NCBI GenBank assembly: GCA_030632885.1
Contig: DAOVTW010000006.1
Location: forward strand, 21,201-85,200
DNA length: 64,000 nt
Source: JAIOSM01 sp023143455
GTDB taxonomy: Bacteria > Desulfobacterota > Desulfobacteria > Desulfobacterales > Desulfobacteraceae
Direction of reading: 5' to 3'
The notes under the pieces were generated by a model. It had not been told where the DNA came from. It did no database searches and worked only from the letters and a program-made list of their open reading frames with translations. Each line of letters begins with the position of its first letter. Position 1 is the stretch's first letter. A program made the translations under genes and the position numbers. Of the stretch, positions 1 through 9,066 are shown in pieces.

Positions 1-1189
1 GATCTAAACCAATGTTTTGCCTTATGTTCAATGGGAGATCTGCCGGTGTAATGTCTTCCTCTGTAGATAATATTACAGCTCTTTCGATTGCATTTTCAAG
101 TTCCCTAATATTCCCCTTCCATTGCTGATCAAATAAAAGCTTTGCTGCTTCTTGAGTTATACCACGCACTCCAATAGGTGAGTTACTTTCAATTGCATAT
201 TTGTTAATAAAATGACTGACTAATAACGGGATATCTTCTTTACGCTCTCGTAATGGCGGAATTGATGCTTTTACAACATTCAATCTGTAATAAAGGTCTT
301 CTCTAAATAGACCTTTATCAACTTCTTTCTCAAGTTTTTTATTAGTAGCAACAATAAGGCGAAAATCTACTGAAACAGGTTCGGTACCGCCAACACGCTC
401 AAAAATTTTTTCCTGGAGCACTCTTAAAAGCTTTACCTGTAGACTTAAAGACAACTCCCCAATCTCATCAAGGAAAAGAGTGCCTTTGTCTGCAAGTTCA
501 AATCGCCCTTTTTTCCTACTTGTTGCACCTGTGAAGGCACCTTTTTCATGCCCGAACAATTCACTCTCTAGCAAACTCTCTGCAAAAGCAGAACAATTCA
601 CTGCAATAAGAGAATTAGATTTCCTTGTACTGTTATAATGGATAGATTTTGCAACTAGTTCTTTACCAGTACCGCTTTCACCCTCAATTAAAACAGTTGC
701 ATTTGCAGGAGCGACTTTTTTTATTGTTTCATACAATTCCTGCATTAATTTACTTTTTCCAATTATATTACCAAAGCTATATGTCGAACTGATTGCATCC
801 CTTAACATGGTATTTTCTTGAACAATACGATATATAGAAAGGGCTTTTGAAATATGACTTAAAAGGACCTCGTTTTCAAAAGGTTTTTGAATAAACGTAT
901 ATGCACCCTTCTGCATTGCTTCCACCGCTTTTTCAACACTTCCATGTGCAGTCATAACAATCACAGGAATATCAGGGTTTATTTCTTTTATCTTAGACAA
1001 AAGCTCAACTCCATCCATTCCGGGCATTTTTACATCAGTAAGGACAAGATCAATATTTTCCTGGCGTAGTATATCAAGAGCCTCCATCCCGCTTGAAGCA
1101 GGATAAGACAAATAACCTTCTTCTGCTAAAACTTCTTTGAGAATCAAAGGATAGTGCTTTTCATCATCAACAATAACTATGCTTTCCAT
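1..1189 (-). CDS. Sigma-54-dependent response regulator, NtrC family (3' end outside window)
   Basis: Read directly from the reverse strand, an open frame of 396 codons starts at ATG 1189 and runs off the left edge. Residues 1-120 form a receiver domain with acidic pair D8/D9, phospho-acceptor D52 in LTDVKMPG and conserved K102. A sigma-54 AAA+ domain follows, with Walker A GESGTGKE near 170, the sigma-54-contact loop GAFTGA at about 217-222 and Walker B LFLDEIGE near 238. The expected C-terminal Fis-type DNA-binding helix lies beyond the window. The start codon is 3 bases after the stop of the kinase gene, so the two are co-transcribed and form a cognate pair. The pair is divergent from pilMNOPQ, so a PilR-like role is possible but unproven; target promoters are not identifiable here. 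Confidence 0.95.
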   Translation of the reverse strand, partial: MESIVIVDDEKHYPLILKEVLAEEGYLSYPASSGMEALDILRQENIDLVLTDVKMPGMDGVELLSKIKEINPDIPVIVMTAHGSVEKAVEAMQKGAYTFIQKPFENEVLLSHISKALSIYRIVQENTMLRDAISSTYSFGNIIGKSKLMQELYETIKKVAPANATVLIEGESGTGKELVAKSIHYNSTRKSNSLIAVNCSAFAESLLESELFGHEKGAFTGATSRKKGRFELADKGTLFLDEIGELSLSLQVKLLRVLQEKIFERVGGTEPVSVDFRLIVATNKKLEKEVDKGLFREDLYYRLNVVKASIPPLRERKEDIPLLVSHFINKYAIESNSPIGVRGITQEAAKLLFDQQWKGNIRELENAIERAVILSTEEDITPADLPLNIRQNIGLD

Positions 1190-1192
1190 CAA

Positions 1193-2617
1193 TCAACTCC
1201 ACTTTACAGGCAGCTGAATTGTAACTTTAGCGCCTTTTAATTTGCGATTAGAAATTTCAATACTTCCATTGTGAGCATCAATAATATTCTTTACTATTCC
1301 AAGTCCAAGACCAGTACCTGAATCTTTTGTAGTATAAAAGGGTGTCCAGATTTTTTCCAAATCTTTTTCCTTAATTCCATTGCCTTGGTCTAAAAAATTT
1401 ATGACTATGTTGTCACCATTAAAAAAAATTTCAACAATAACCTTTCCTGTTCCACCAGTGGCTTGGAAAGAATTGATAAATATATTCAAAAACGCCTGAT
1501 ATAACATAGAAGAATCAACCATGATTTCAGGCAGGTTTGACTCAAATTTTTTTTCGATTTCGAATCTACTATTTTCGGCTTGGGGTAAGAAAAATGCAAT
1601 GTTTTTCTCAACAATTTGCTCAACTTGACATGGGTGCAGATCAGGCATTTTTGGTTTTGCAAAGTCAAGGAAATCTTTAATAATGTTATTAAGCCGACTT
1701 GACTCTTCGATAATAATATCTGGAATAGTTGTATTCAACCCATTTCTAACAATTTGCTTTTTTAGCAATTCTGCACTGCTTTTTATTATACCAAGTGGAT
1801 TTCTAATTTCATGGGAAACTCCAGCAGTCATTTCGCCTATTGCTGAAAGGTGTTCCGCTTTCCTCAATTTTTCTTTTAGCTTTAATCTTTCCTCAGCTTT
1901 TTCTTCAATTATTTTTTCCCGCTTTTTAACCACTACTCTTAAAAGAATAAAAAGTATGCTCATAACCATAAAACATGAGGCCAGTATCATTCCTTGAAGT
2001 TTTGCAAGTTTCTTAAATTCTTCTGAAACATCTCTGACAATCTCAATAACACCAATAACTTGCCCAGAAAGTGTTTGGGAGCCCTGTTCTTCCATTTGCA
2101 ATGGTGCGAATGTAATAATTTGAGTTCTTTTAGGAATATCAAAAAAAATTTCAAAGGAATTGCCTTCTTTAACAAACTTTGAAGTTGACTCTTTCTTAAT
2201 AGCTTTTTTATATTCTACTCCACCGGCATGCTTTGTCCCGACTTGGTTCTTGTCAAAGCTATATGCAATTAAATTGTTATCACCATAAATATTTACCATT
2301 TCTACATTGAAGCCGTGCAAAGTAGATTTAATAACATTATCCATTTCCTTATACTGCTGATCTTTTCTAAGTTCTATCTTTCCCTCTAACAATACTGTTG
2401 GGAGAACAAATCGGATATAAATTTGATGATTAAGATTTTGAACAAGCAAATGATCATACTCTTTACTTTTTTCCATAAGAGTTCTTTTTGCCCAGTGAGT
2501 ATTTAATACAGATATAATAATCGTTGCAATAAACATGACGATTAAACTAGAAAAAGTAAAATATTTAACAAGATTGAAAGGTTTTTCACTTTGTAGCTTT
2601 TGTTTTTCCATTACCAT
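1193..2617 (-). CDS. Membrane sensor histidine kinase (NtrB/ZraS-like)
   Basis: 474 residues. Transmembrane helix 1 (about 19-38) and helix 2 (about 208-229) bracket a periplasmic sensory segment of roughly 165 residues with a Cache-like pattern. After a short charged coiled linker comes the dimerisation/phosphoacceptor helix with SHEIRNP (H269), then the ATP-binding domain with N-box NIFINS, G1 DQGNG and G2 GTGLGLG. It should autophosphorylate H269 and pass the phosphate to D52 of the regulator encoded 3 bases downstream. Start is ATG 2617, with a second in-frame ATG two codons later that could be used instead. It is divergent from pilM across a 187-base intergenic region. The ligand cannot be inferred. 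Confidence 0.93.
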   Translation of the reverse strand: MVMEKQKLQSEKPFNLVKYFTFSSLIVMFIATIIISVLNTHWAKRTLMEKSKEYDHLLVQNLNHQIYIRFVLPTVLLEGKIELRKDQQYKEMDNVIKSTLHGFNVEMVNIYGDNNLIAYSFDKNQVGTKHAGGVEYKKAIKKESTSKFVKEGNSFEIFFDIPKRTQIITFAPLQMEEQGSQTLSGQVIGVIEIVRDVSEEFKKLAKLQGMILASCFMVMSILFILLRVVVKKREKIIEEKAEERLKLKEKLRKAEHLSAIGEMTAGVSHEIRNPLGIIKSSAELLKKQIVRNGLNTTIPDIIIEESSRLNNIIKDFLDFAKPKMPDLHPCQVEQIVEKNIAFFLPQAENSRFEIEKKFESNLPEIMVDSSMLYQAFLNIFINSFQATGGTGKVIVEIFFNGDNIVINFLDQGNGIKEKDLEKIWTPFYTTKDSGTGLGLGIVKNIIDAHNGSIEISNRKLKGAKVTIQLPVKWS

Positions 2618-2687
2618 AAATTTATGTCGTTTTTAGTCCTTTTAGCTTGTTATTTGTACATTTTCATTGAAAATACAATAAAAACAC

Positions 2688-2716
2688 TTGACATTGCAAT
2701 AAGATAATAGCATAAA
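2688..2716 (+). promoter_or_regulatory. Candidate sigma-70 promoter for the pil operon
   Basis: A perfect -35 hexamer TTGACA (2688-2693) is followed after 17 bases by CATAAA (2711-2716), in the divergent region between the kinase gene and pilM and about 90 bases ahead of the pilM start. The -10 box matches the consensus only moderately. No sigma-54 -24/-12 element was recognised here, although the neighbouring regulator is a sigma-54 activator. Confidence 0.4.
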
Positions 2717-2804
2717 TATTAATAAATAGGCATATATTATATATACAGAAAGGGTTTCATGGATTTTTTAATAATAATTAAAAAGAGAGTAAAATAAAAA
2801 ATAT

Positions 2805-3869
2805 ATGTTATTCCAACCAAAAGATCACCTTGTAGGCTTGGATTTGGGTTCTTCTTTCATCAAAGTTGCTGAACTTAAAAGAAAAGGCAAAGGAGATGAG
2901 TATATCCTCAAAAAATTTGGAGTCATACCAATTCCTCCAGGCTCAATTGTTGATGGCAGGATTGAGGATATGAAAACTATTTCAGAAGCGATTACAACTC
3001 TCTTTAAAACAAATAAAATAAGAGAGAAAAACGTCGCCATAGCAACTGGTGGTTATTCTGTTATTATAAAAACTATAAATATGGCCAGGGCAACTGAAGA
3101 AGAGCTTCAAGACCAAATTTATGCAGAAGCTGAACAATATATTCCATATGACATCGAAGAAGTAAACATAGATTACCAAGTACTTGGAGAAAGTGAATTT
3201 TCACCAGAACAAATTAGTGTACTTCTTGTTGCAGTAAAAAAAGATCTTGTCGCTGAATATATTGACCTAATTGACATGGCTGGATTAAACCCGTGCATAA
3301 TTGAAGTTGATACCTTTGCTCTCCAAAACATATATGAAAGACTCCCAAACATATCAGAAGATAAGATTTCAATGCTGATTGATGTCGGTGTTTCCAAAAC
3401 ATCCCTGAACATAGTTCGGGGTGGAACATCTCTAATGATGCGAGATAATGCTAACGGAATAGCACAAATTAGAGATGAAATTGCAGCAGAGGCTGAATGC
3501 ACTGACGAAGAAGCTGAAATGATAATTGCCGACCAAAAATCTGATTTACTTTCAACTGAGGAAATTAAAGAGATTACTCTTGGAGTAATAGATGAATGGT
3601 GTGCTGATATCTATGGTATGGTAAGCACTTTTCGATCTAAAACAAAAAATAATGATGTGGAACTTGTTTTCTTAACTGGTGGTGGAGCCCTAGTTCAAGG
3701 CTTTCCAGAAGCACTTGCATCAGAACTAAACACCAGCGTATCCATACTTAACCCATTTGAGGGAATACAAATTGACAAAAAACGTATCACACAAGAAGCT
3801 ATGAACGAACTTGCCCCTTTGCTCTCAATTGCTATAGGACTTGGCTTAAGAAGGATTGATGACAAATGA
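2805..3869 (+). CDS. pilM: Type IV pilus assembly protein PilM
   Basis: 354 residues, the normal PilM length. The actin/FtsA-like ATPase fold shows in the N-terminal phosphate-1 loop VGLDLGSSFIKVAEL (about 7-21), the central DVGVSKTSLNI phosphate-2 region near 190, and the adenosine motif LTGGGALVQGF near 290. PilM is the cytoplasmic platform protein that binds the short N-terminal tail of PilN and ties the PilNOP alignment complex to the motor. It is first in the five-gene operon and overlaps pilN by 4 bases (ATGA). The start ATG 2805 has no strong Shine-Dalgarno; a GAGAG lies rather far upstream. Identity is very secure from sequence and gene order. Confidence 0.96.
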   Translation: MLFQPKDHLVGLDLGSSFIKVAELKRKGKGDEYILKKFGVIPIPPGSIVDGRIEDMKTISEAITTLFKTNKIREKNVAIATGGYSVIIKTINMARATEEELQDQIYAEAEQYIPYDIEEVNIDYQVLGESEFSPEQISVLLVAVKKDLVAEYIDLIDMAGLNPCIIEVDTFALQNIYERLPNISEDKISMLIDVGVSKTSLNIVRGGTSLMMRDNANGIAQIRDEIAAEAECTDEEAEMIIADQKSDLLSTEEIKEITLGVIDEWCADIYGMVSTFRSKTKNNDVELVFLTGGGALVQGFPEALASELNTSVSILNPFEGIQIDKKRITQEAMNELAPLLSIAIGLGLRRIDDK

Positions 3870-4432
3870 TACGAATAAATCTTTTACCCTTCCGGGCAGC
3901 CCGTAGACGAGAAAATATCCGAAAAGAGGTTTCAATCTTCACTCTCCTGATAATATTTCTCATTCTCGGTCTCTCTTATTATGGTATTCATTTAGATAAA
4001 AAAATCACAAATCTTGGAAACGAAATAGCAGTCGTAGAAAATGAAATCGCTCTATACAAAGAAAAAGCAAACCGAGTTAATGAAATAAAAAAAGCAATAA
4101 GTATTTATGAAAAAAAAGTAGCTACAATAAAATCTCTTAAAAACAGACGAAGAGAAGTTGTTACCCTCTTGGATAACATGACAACTCTTGTCATTCCTGA
4201 AAAAATGTGGTTAACAAGTTTACAAATAGACGCGACTATTGTATCAATAACAGGAATCGCTTTTGACCAAAAAACAGTTGCTGACTTTATGACAAACTTG
4301 GGAACTTCACCGTTTTTCGCTAAAGATGTCAAATTGAATAATTTGAAAATGCAAAAAATTGCCAACGAAATAGTAGCACAAAACTTCGATTTAAGCTGTA
4401 ATAAAACTGTTATCAAAACTAAGAAGAAATAA
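3866..4432 (+). CDS. pilN: Type IV pilus inner-membrane protein PilN
   Basis: 188 residues. It begins with the diagnostic cytoplasmic tail MIRINLLPFRAARRRE that docks into PilM, followed by one membrane helix (about 27-44), a periplasmic coiled coil (about 50-95) and a ferredoxin-like C-terminal domain. It dimerises with PilO to form the periplasmic alignment complex between the inner-membrane motor and the PilQ secretin. It overlaps pilM by 4 bases, indicating translational coupling, and is 5 bases upstream of pilO. Confidence 0.94.
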   Translation: MIRINLLPFRAARRRENIRKEVSIFTLLIIFLILGLSYYGIHLDKKITNLGNEIAVVENEIALYKEKANRVNEIKKAISIYEKKVATIKSLKNRRREVVTLLDNMTTLVIPEKMWLTSLQIDATIVSITGIAFDQKTVADFMTNLGTSPFFAKDVKLNNLKMQKIANEIVAQNFDLSCNKTVIKTKKK

Positions 4433-4437
4433 AAAAA

Positions 4438-5097
4438 ATGAGTGTCTTAAATAAAAAAGAGGGAAGGAAAATAGAAAACGTAGCCCCCATTTTTCAATGG
4501 GCCGGGGCTCTGTCAGGGTTACAAAAGCTTCTTGTTTTTTTGATTACTTTTGCTCTAATTGGAGCTGGTTACTATTTTTTTATTTTTAAACCAAAATATG
4601 AGAAAATAGGCAAATTAAAACAGACATTAAAAACACAAAAACAGACATTAGTAACATATAAAGCTAAAGCTAAAATTCTCCCGGAACTCGAAAAAAAGCT
4701 GAACAAACTTAAAGAAGAATTAAACTACGCAATGGCAGCCTTGCCAAATGAAAAAGAAATCCCAATTCTGCTTACTGAAATTGCAAGAGCAGGAAAAAAT
4801 ACAGGTTTAGTCTTTGTAAGTTTTAAACCAAAGCCTGAACAAATGAAAGAAGGTTTTTATGCTGAAATTCCAGTCAGCATGGTAGTTACAGGTCGATTTC
4901 ATCAGCTTGCTCATTTTTTTGATGAAGTATCCAGACTCTATAGAATTGTTAATATTGATAATGTTAAAATAAAAAGTGTCCAGGATGGACATAAACTAAC
5001 GGTTTCCTGTGAAGCAGTTACTTACATGTTTGTGAATAAAAATATCAACGATAAAAATGCTGATTCTAAAAAGACTAAAAAGAAAGGGAAAAAATAA
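4438..5097 (+). CDS. pilO: Type IV pilus inner-membrane protein PilO
   Basis: 219 residues: a short cytoplasmic segment, one membrane helix (about 32-50, LLVFLITFALIGAGYYFF), a coiled coil (about 55-98), then the PilO globular domain including the ALPNEKEIPILLTEIARAG stretch. It pairs with PilN and binds PilP. The Lys-rich C-terminal tail (KKTKKKGKK) is longer than in many homologues. Assignment rests on domain layout plus position between pilN and pilP. Confidence 0.93.
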   Translation: MSVLNKKEGRKIENVAPIFQWAGALSGLQKLLVFLITFALIGAGYYFFIFKPKYEKIGKLKQTLKTQKQTLVTYKAKAKILPELEKKLNKLKEELNYAMAALPNEKEIPILLTEIARAGKNTGLVFVSFKPKPEQMKEGFYAEIPVSMVVTGRFHQLAHFFDEVSRLYRIVNIDNVKIKSVQDGHKLTVSCEAVTYMFVNKNINDKNADSKKTKKKGKK

Positions 5098-5105
5098 GTC
5101 AAACA

Positions 5106-5792
5106 ATGGAAAATTCTAAAAAAATATTGTTGATAGCATTCCTACTCTTTTCTTTTGTTTTATTATTTTCGGCCTGCGATAGACCTCCCCAACAAAAAAA
5201 ACAGAAGACTCAAAATGTGATAACCAAAAAGATTCTTCCTGTAAAGCAAAAAATAAATACTGCTAAAGAAGCCGAACCTGACACTGCTAATGCTAACACC
5301 CCTAAAGAAGTCAAAACAAATATCCCTAAAAAAGTTGAAACAGATACTCCTGATGAGGCTAAAACTGACAACAAAATTCCACCTGAAAATAACAATTTAA
5401 AGGATGAGATAAAAAATGATAAAACAATTGAGTATTACATTTCAGAAGGAAAACTTGACCCATTTATCTCTCCCATTGCAAAAGAGAATAATAAAAAAAG
5501 GCAGGAAATTGTAAATCGAAAGCTTACTCCTCTTGAAAAACTTGACCTAAGCCAGATTAAATTAGTAGCAGTAATTACTATGCAGTCAGAGAAAAAAAAT
5601 GTTGCGATGGTACAGGAATCCAGTGGTAAAGGATATATGGTTAAAGTTGGTACATATATTGGGACAAATAATGGTAGAATAATTGAAATTAAAAATGATA
5701 AAATTATTATTAAAGAACGTATAAAAAATTTTAAGGGGATCTTACAAGATCGCCTAAAACCAATGAAACTTCAAAAAAAAGATAATGGGTAA
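5106..5792 (+). CDS. pilP: Type IV pilus lipoprotein PilP
   Basis: 228 residues. A signal peptide ends in a lipobox (LFSAC, Cys near residue 24), so it should be an inner-membrane lipoprotein. A long low-complexity linker rich in Lys, Thr, Pro, Glu and Asp (about 28-105) contains repeated KEVKT / KKVET / DEAKT-like units. The C-terminal beta-domain (about 113-220) starts at the conserved YISEGKLDPFISP and includes LTPLEKLDLSQIKLVAVI, which in the family contacts the N0 domain of PilQ. Its last 8 bases overlap the start of pilQ. Confidence 0.93.
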   Translation: MENSKKILLIAFLLFSFVLLFSACDRPPQQKKQKTQNVITKKILPVKQKINTAKEAEPDTANANTPKEVKTNIPKKVETDTPDEAKTDNKIPPENNNLKDEIKNDKTIEYYISEGKLDPFISPIAKENNKKRQEIVNRKLTPLEKLDLSQIKLVAVITMQSEKKNVAMVQESSGKGYMVKVGTYIGTNNGRIIEIKNDKIIIKERIKNFKGILQDRLKPMKLQKKDNG

Positions 5793-8247
5793 AAATATGC
5801 GACAATTGCAGAAAAATCAATTCAAAAATGTTTGTTGGCTTGTGGTATGCTTCATTATATTGATTATATTCTTCTTCCCCAGCTGTGCTGCAAAAAAAGA
5901 CCAAAACGTCCAAAACGATAGCATTAAACCCCTTCAAGAGACTAAAACAGATGCAACAATTGCAGAGAAACAAACAATCGAAAGAAGAATTATTGAAACA
6001 ATTAAGGTGCTTAAGAAATCAACTTCAATTGAAGTAATAATTGAAGGCAACAAAGAACTAAAATACACCTCTATCAAACAATCTTTCCCATTTGGTATTG
6101 CAATATATTTACCTGACACTATATTAGATGAAAAAATCACCTCTATTGCCTCTGAAACAGGGAGTATCAGTAATATAATTCCCTCATACGCTGATAAAGA
6201 TAAAAAAACTGCAAAAATTGAAATCCTACTAAATGAAGACCTTCCCTATGATATTAAAAGAGAATCAGGGAACCTTATGGTGATTATTTCAAGTGAGAAC
6301 AAAATAGCTAAATCTGATAATAATCAAGCCAATGCTTTAAAAAAAGGGAATAAAGGTACTGATAATAAAGCGCTAAAAATTCCAAAAGGAATGGCCAATG
6401 TTGCTCACATCGAATTTAATGTTGAAGATGAAGGGTATACAGAGTTAACACTAACAACTTCTCATCCTATTAAATATGATTTTTCCAAAGGCAGTAAAGG
6501 GATTCTATATTTAAACCTTTATGATACAAATATCCCGCAACGACATTCCCGCCCATTTGAAACAAAATATTTTAAATCGGCTGTATACAAAATTTTACCT
6601 ATACAAAAAGCAAAAAATAGTAAAAATTCGAAAATCGAAATCAGTATGCGTGAAAAAGTTCCTTATCAGGTTGTTCAAAACAACAATACGATTATAGCAC
6701 GGTTTGAACCATCTAGTATTGAACCACCAAAATTTACTAAAGCAGACAAAACTGTATCAAATAAACTTGTCAATGAAATAGATACCAAACCTTCACAACC
6801 AGAAATTATTTCCCAAACTCCTGACAATCCAATAATAGACAAACCAGAACCTGTTGATAATCCAAACGAAAACTTAAAGCCACTAATAGTAACCCAAAAA
6901 AGCCCTCCTCAAATCAAAGTTACTCCTCCTGATAGTGCATCTAACTCTTTTAGTAATGAAAAAAAGTATACAGGAGAAAAAATTAAACTTGATTTTTATG
7001 AAACTGATATCAAAAATGTATTTAGAATTTTAAGCAGCATCAGTAATAAAAATTTTGCCATAGATAAAAATGTTACCGGAAGTGTTACTTTAACTCTTGA
7101 CAATCCAATCCCTTGGGATCAAGTCCTTGATTTAGTCCTTTCCATGAATCAATTAGACAAAATAGAAAAAGGTAATGTTATACGAATTGCAACACAAGCT
7201 ACATTAGCAACTGAAGCCACTCAACAACATGCTAAATATAAAGCTATACAAAAAGCCAAAGAGGCACAAAAAGCATTAGAGCCTACGGTAACAGAATATA
7301 TACCTATCAATTATGCCAATGCTGATTCAGATATCATGCCCCACATAAAACAAATCCTGACTTCGAAAAGAGGCTCTGTTTCTGTTGATAAACGAACTAA
7401 CATGATAATTATCACTGATACAAAAGAAGTAATTATCAAAGCAAAAGAACTTATTTATACATTGGATAATGTTACTCCTCAGATTATGATAAGCGCAAAG
7501 ATTGTTGAGGCCAATAAAGACTTTTCAAGAAATCTTGGCCTTGGAGCAATCTTTGGCTTTGATGAAAATGTAGCAAATCATGGCAATGATTGGCATGAAG
7601 TTTCACTAAATGCTCCAGCCAGCGCACCAACTAATTACACGGCCTTCACATTTCATAATCTTGTTGGCGGAGCATTTGGAGATGGAGGAACATCATTTTT
7701 GCAATTGACTCTCAGTGCTGCCGAATCAAAAGGTGATATTGAAGTTGTGTCCTCACCTAAAATATTGACCCTTGATAATGTTAAAGCAAAAATTAAGCAG
7801 GGCATAGAATATCCATATTTAAAAAGCGATGGTGATGGAAATACTACTGTTTCATATAAACAAATTGATCTTCTTCTTGAAGTAACTCCCCATGTTACAC
7901 CTGACAAACGTATTTCAATGGAAATCTTAGTAACTAAAAATGAAATTGCAGGGTGGACAGGGCTTGGTGCTAGCCAGATCCCCTACCTTGCGATAAATGA
8001 CGCTAGGACTACACTCCTTGTTAATAACAATGATACAATAGTAATAGGCGGTGTCCTTAAATCAAAGACAACTAATGACAAACAAGGATTTCCATTTCTT
8101 ATGAATATCCCATTATTGGGACGACTTTTTAGAACTGATATAGAAACAGAGGATAAACAAGAACTCCTGATTTTTATTACACCAACTATTGTGCAGCTAG
8201 AACAGAGAAGAAATAAAATTGACCCATTAGATGGTAGTAAACTATAA
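5785..8247 (+). CDS. pilQ: Type IV pilus secretin PilQ
   Basis: 820 residues forming the outer-membrane pore for the pilus. The N-terminal hydrophobic segment (about 13-32) ends in FFPSC, so lipid modification is possible. Two AMIN-type peptidoglycan-binding modules (about 65-160 and 205-300) are followed by a Pro/Asn-rich linker, the secretin/STN N-domain (about 395-455), an N1/NolW-type domain (about 505-560) and the secretin beta-domain (about 570-815), with EVVSSPKILTLDN, VIGGVLKSK and the terminal NIPLLGRLFR motif. The chosen start ATG overlaps pilP by 8 bases; an alternative ATG lies four codons in. Last gene of the operon, convergent with the TPR gene. Confidence 0.95.
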   Translation: MGKNMRQLQKNQFKNVCWLVVCFIILIIFFFPSCAAKKDQNVQNDSIKPLQETKTDATIAEKQTIERRIIETIKVLKKSTSIEVIIEGNKELKYTSIKQSFPFGIAIYLPDTILDEKITSIASETGSISNIIPSYADKDKKTAKIEILLNEDLPYDIKRESGNLMVIISSENKIAKSDNNQANALKKGNKGTDNKALKIPKGMANVAHIEFNVEDEGYTELTLTTSHPIKYDFSKGSKGILYLNLYDTNIPQRHSRPFETKYFKSAVYKILPIQKAKNSKNSKIEISMREKVPYQVVQNNNTIIARFEPSSIEPPKFTKADKTVSNKLVNEIDTKPSQPEIISQTPDNPIIDKPEPVDNPNENLKPLIVTQKSPPQIKVTPPDSASNSFSNEKKYTGEKIKLDFYETDIKNVFRILSSISNKNFAIDKNVTGSVTLTLDNPIPWDQVLDLVLSMNQLDKIEKGNVIRIATQATLATEATQQHAKYKAIQKAKEAQKALEPTVTEYIPINYANADSDIMPHIKQILTSKRGSVSVDKRTNMIIITDTKEVIIKAKELIYTLDNVTPQIMISAKIVEANKDFSRNLGLGAIFGFDENVANHGNDWHEVSLNAPASAPTNYTAFTFHNLVGGAFGDGGTSFLQLTLSAAESKGDIEVVSSPKILTLDNVKAKIKQGIEYPYLKSDGDGNTTVSYKQIDLLLEVTPHVTPDKRISMEILVTKNEIAGWTGLGASQIPYLAINDARTTLLVNNNDTIVIGGVLKSKTTNDKQGFPFLMNIPLLGRLFRTDIETEDKQELLIFITPTIVQLEQRRNKIDPLDGSKL

Positions 8248-8288
8248 ATTAGTTCCTCTAATAAAACAAATTATATTTTTTTGTTATA

Positions 8289-9038
8289 CTAACTTTTCAA
8301 TCTATTCTCAGCTTCTACCATAAACTTTGATCCTTCAGGAGCAAAGTTTATCACTTTTTTCCAATGTTCTTTTGCCTTTGAATATTGCCCAAGTTTTTCA
8401 TAGATCCTTGCAAAGTCATAATGAATTATCATAGAGTCAGGCGATTTTTTTAATGCTTTGTTAAGTTTTTCAAGAGCAATATGTTCACAATTTGTTTCTA
8501 AGCTGACAGTAACAAAGCCATGAAGAGCTCTTGAATAATTTGGTGCCTTTTTCAAGGCTTGCAAAAAATTATCTTTTGCAAGCTTATAATTCTTTTTACC
8601 TATATATGCCCATCCTAAATTTGTAAGTGCATAATGCGGAGTTGCATAAAGTAAACTATTAAGGCAGTTTTCAAAACGTTCTATTGCTTTATCCCAATGC
8701 TTCTGTTCAAGGTATACTACGCCTATAGCGTTCATTGCTGGTATGAAATCAGACTTTAATTCTAATGCCTTTTTAAAATGTATTTCAGCAAAGTCATATT
8801 TTTCCTTTAAATAATATGTAAACCCAAGATCATATTGCAAAAAACGATCACCTGGAATTGTTTTCTCAGCTTCAAGAAATTTTCCTAAAGCGATAGAATA
8901 TCTTTTCTGTGCAAAATATGCTTTCCCTTCTTGATAAACTGCCTCTGCAACTCTTTTATCCTTTGTACGGGTTGCTGATGAGGAAACACATGAAACAAGG
9001 ATTAAAAGACAAAAGGCAGCTATAATAATTCTTTTCAT
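8289..9038 (-). CDS. TPR lipoprotein, PilW/PilF-like
   Basis: 249 residues with signal peptide and lipobox (ILVSC, Cys near 17). The mature protein consists of about six tetratricopeptide repeats covering residues 27-245, e.g. AVYQEGKAYFAQKRYSIALG and PAMNAIGVVYLEQKHWDKAI. In type IV pilus systems an outer-membrane TPR lipoprotein of this size (PilF/PilW) helps PilQ assemble and insert. Placement directly after pilQ, tail to tail with 41 bases between stop codons, supports that role, but TPR similarity alone is not specific. It lies 28 bases downstream of the LysM-like gene and may share its transcript. Confidence 0.78.
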   Translation of the reverse strand: MKRIIIAAFCLLILVSCVSSSATRTKDKRVAEAVYQEGKAYFAQKRYSIALGKFLEAEKTIPGDRFLQYDLGFTYYLKEKYDFAEIHFKKALELKSDFIPAMNAIGVVYLEQKHWDKAIERFENCLNSLLYATPHYALTNLGWAYIGKKNYKLAKDNFLQALKKAPNYSRALHGFVTVSLETNCEHIALEKLNKALKKSPDSMIIHYDFARIYEKLGQYSKAKEHWKKVINFAPEGSKFMVEAENRLKS

Positions 9039-9066
9039 ATTTTATGGTTCTCCTATAAACACTATA

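Noticed and set aside
1683..1997. Open frame antisense to the histidine kinase
   Set aside because: It lies wholly opposite a well-supported gene, has no ribosome site and shows no family features; similar antisense frames across pilM, livM, hsdR and others were dropped for the same reason.
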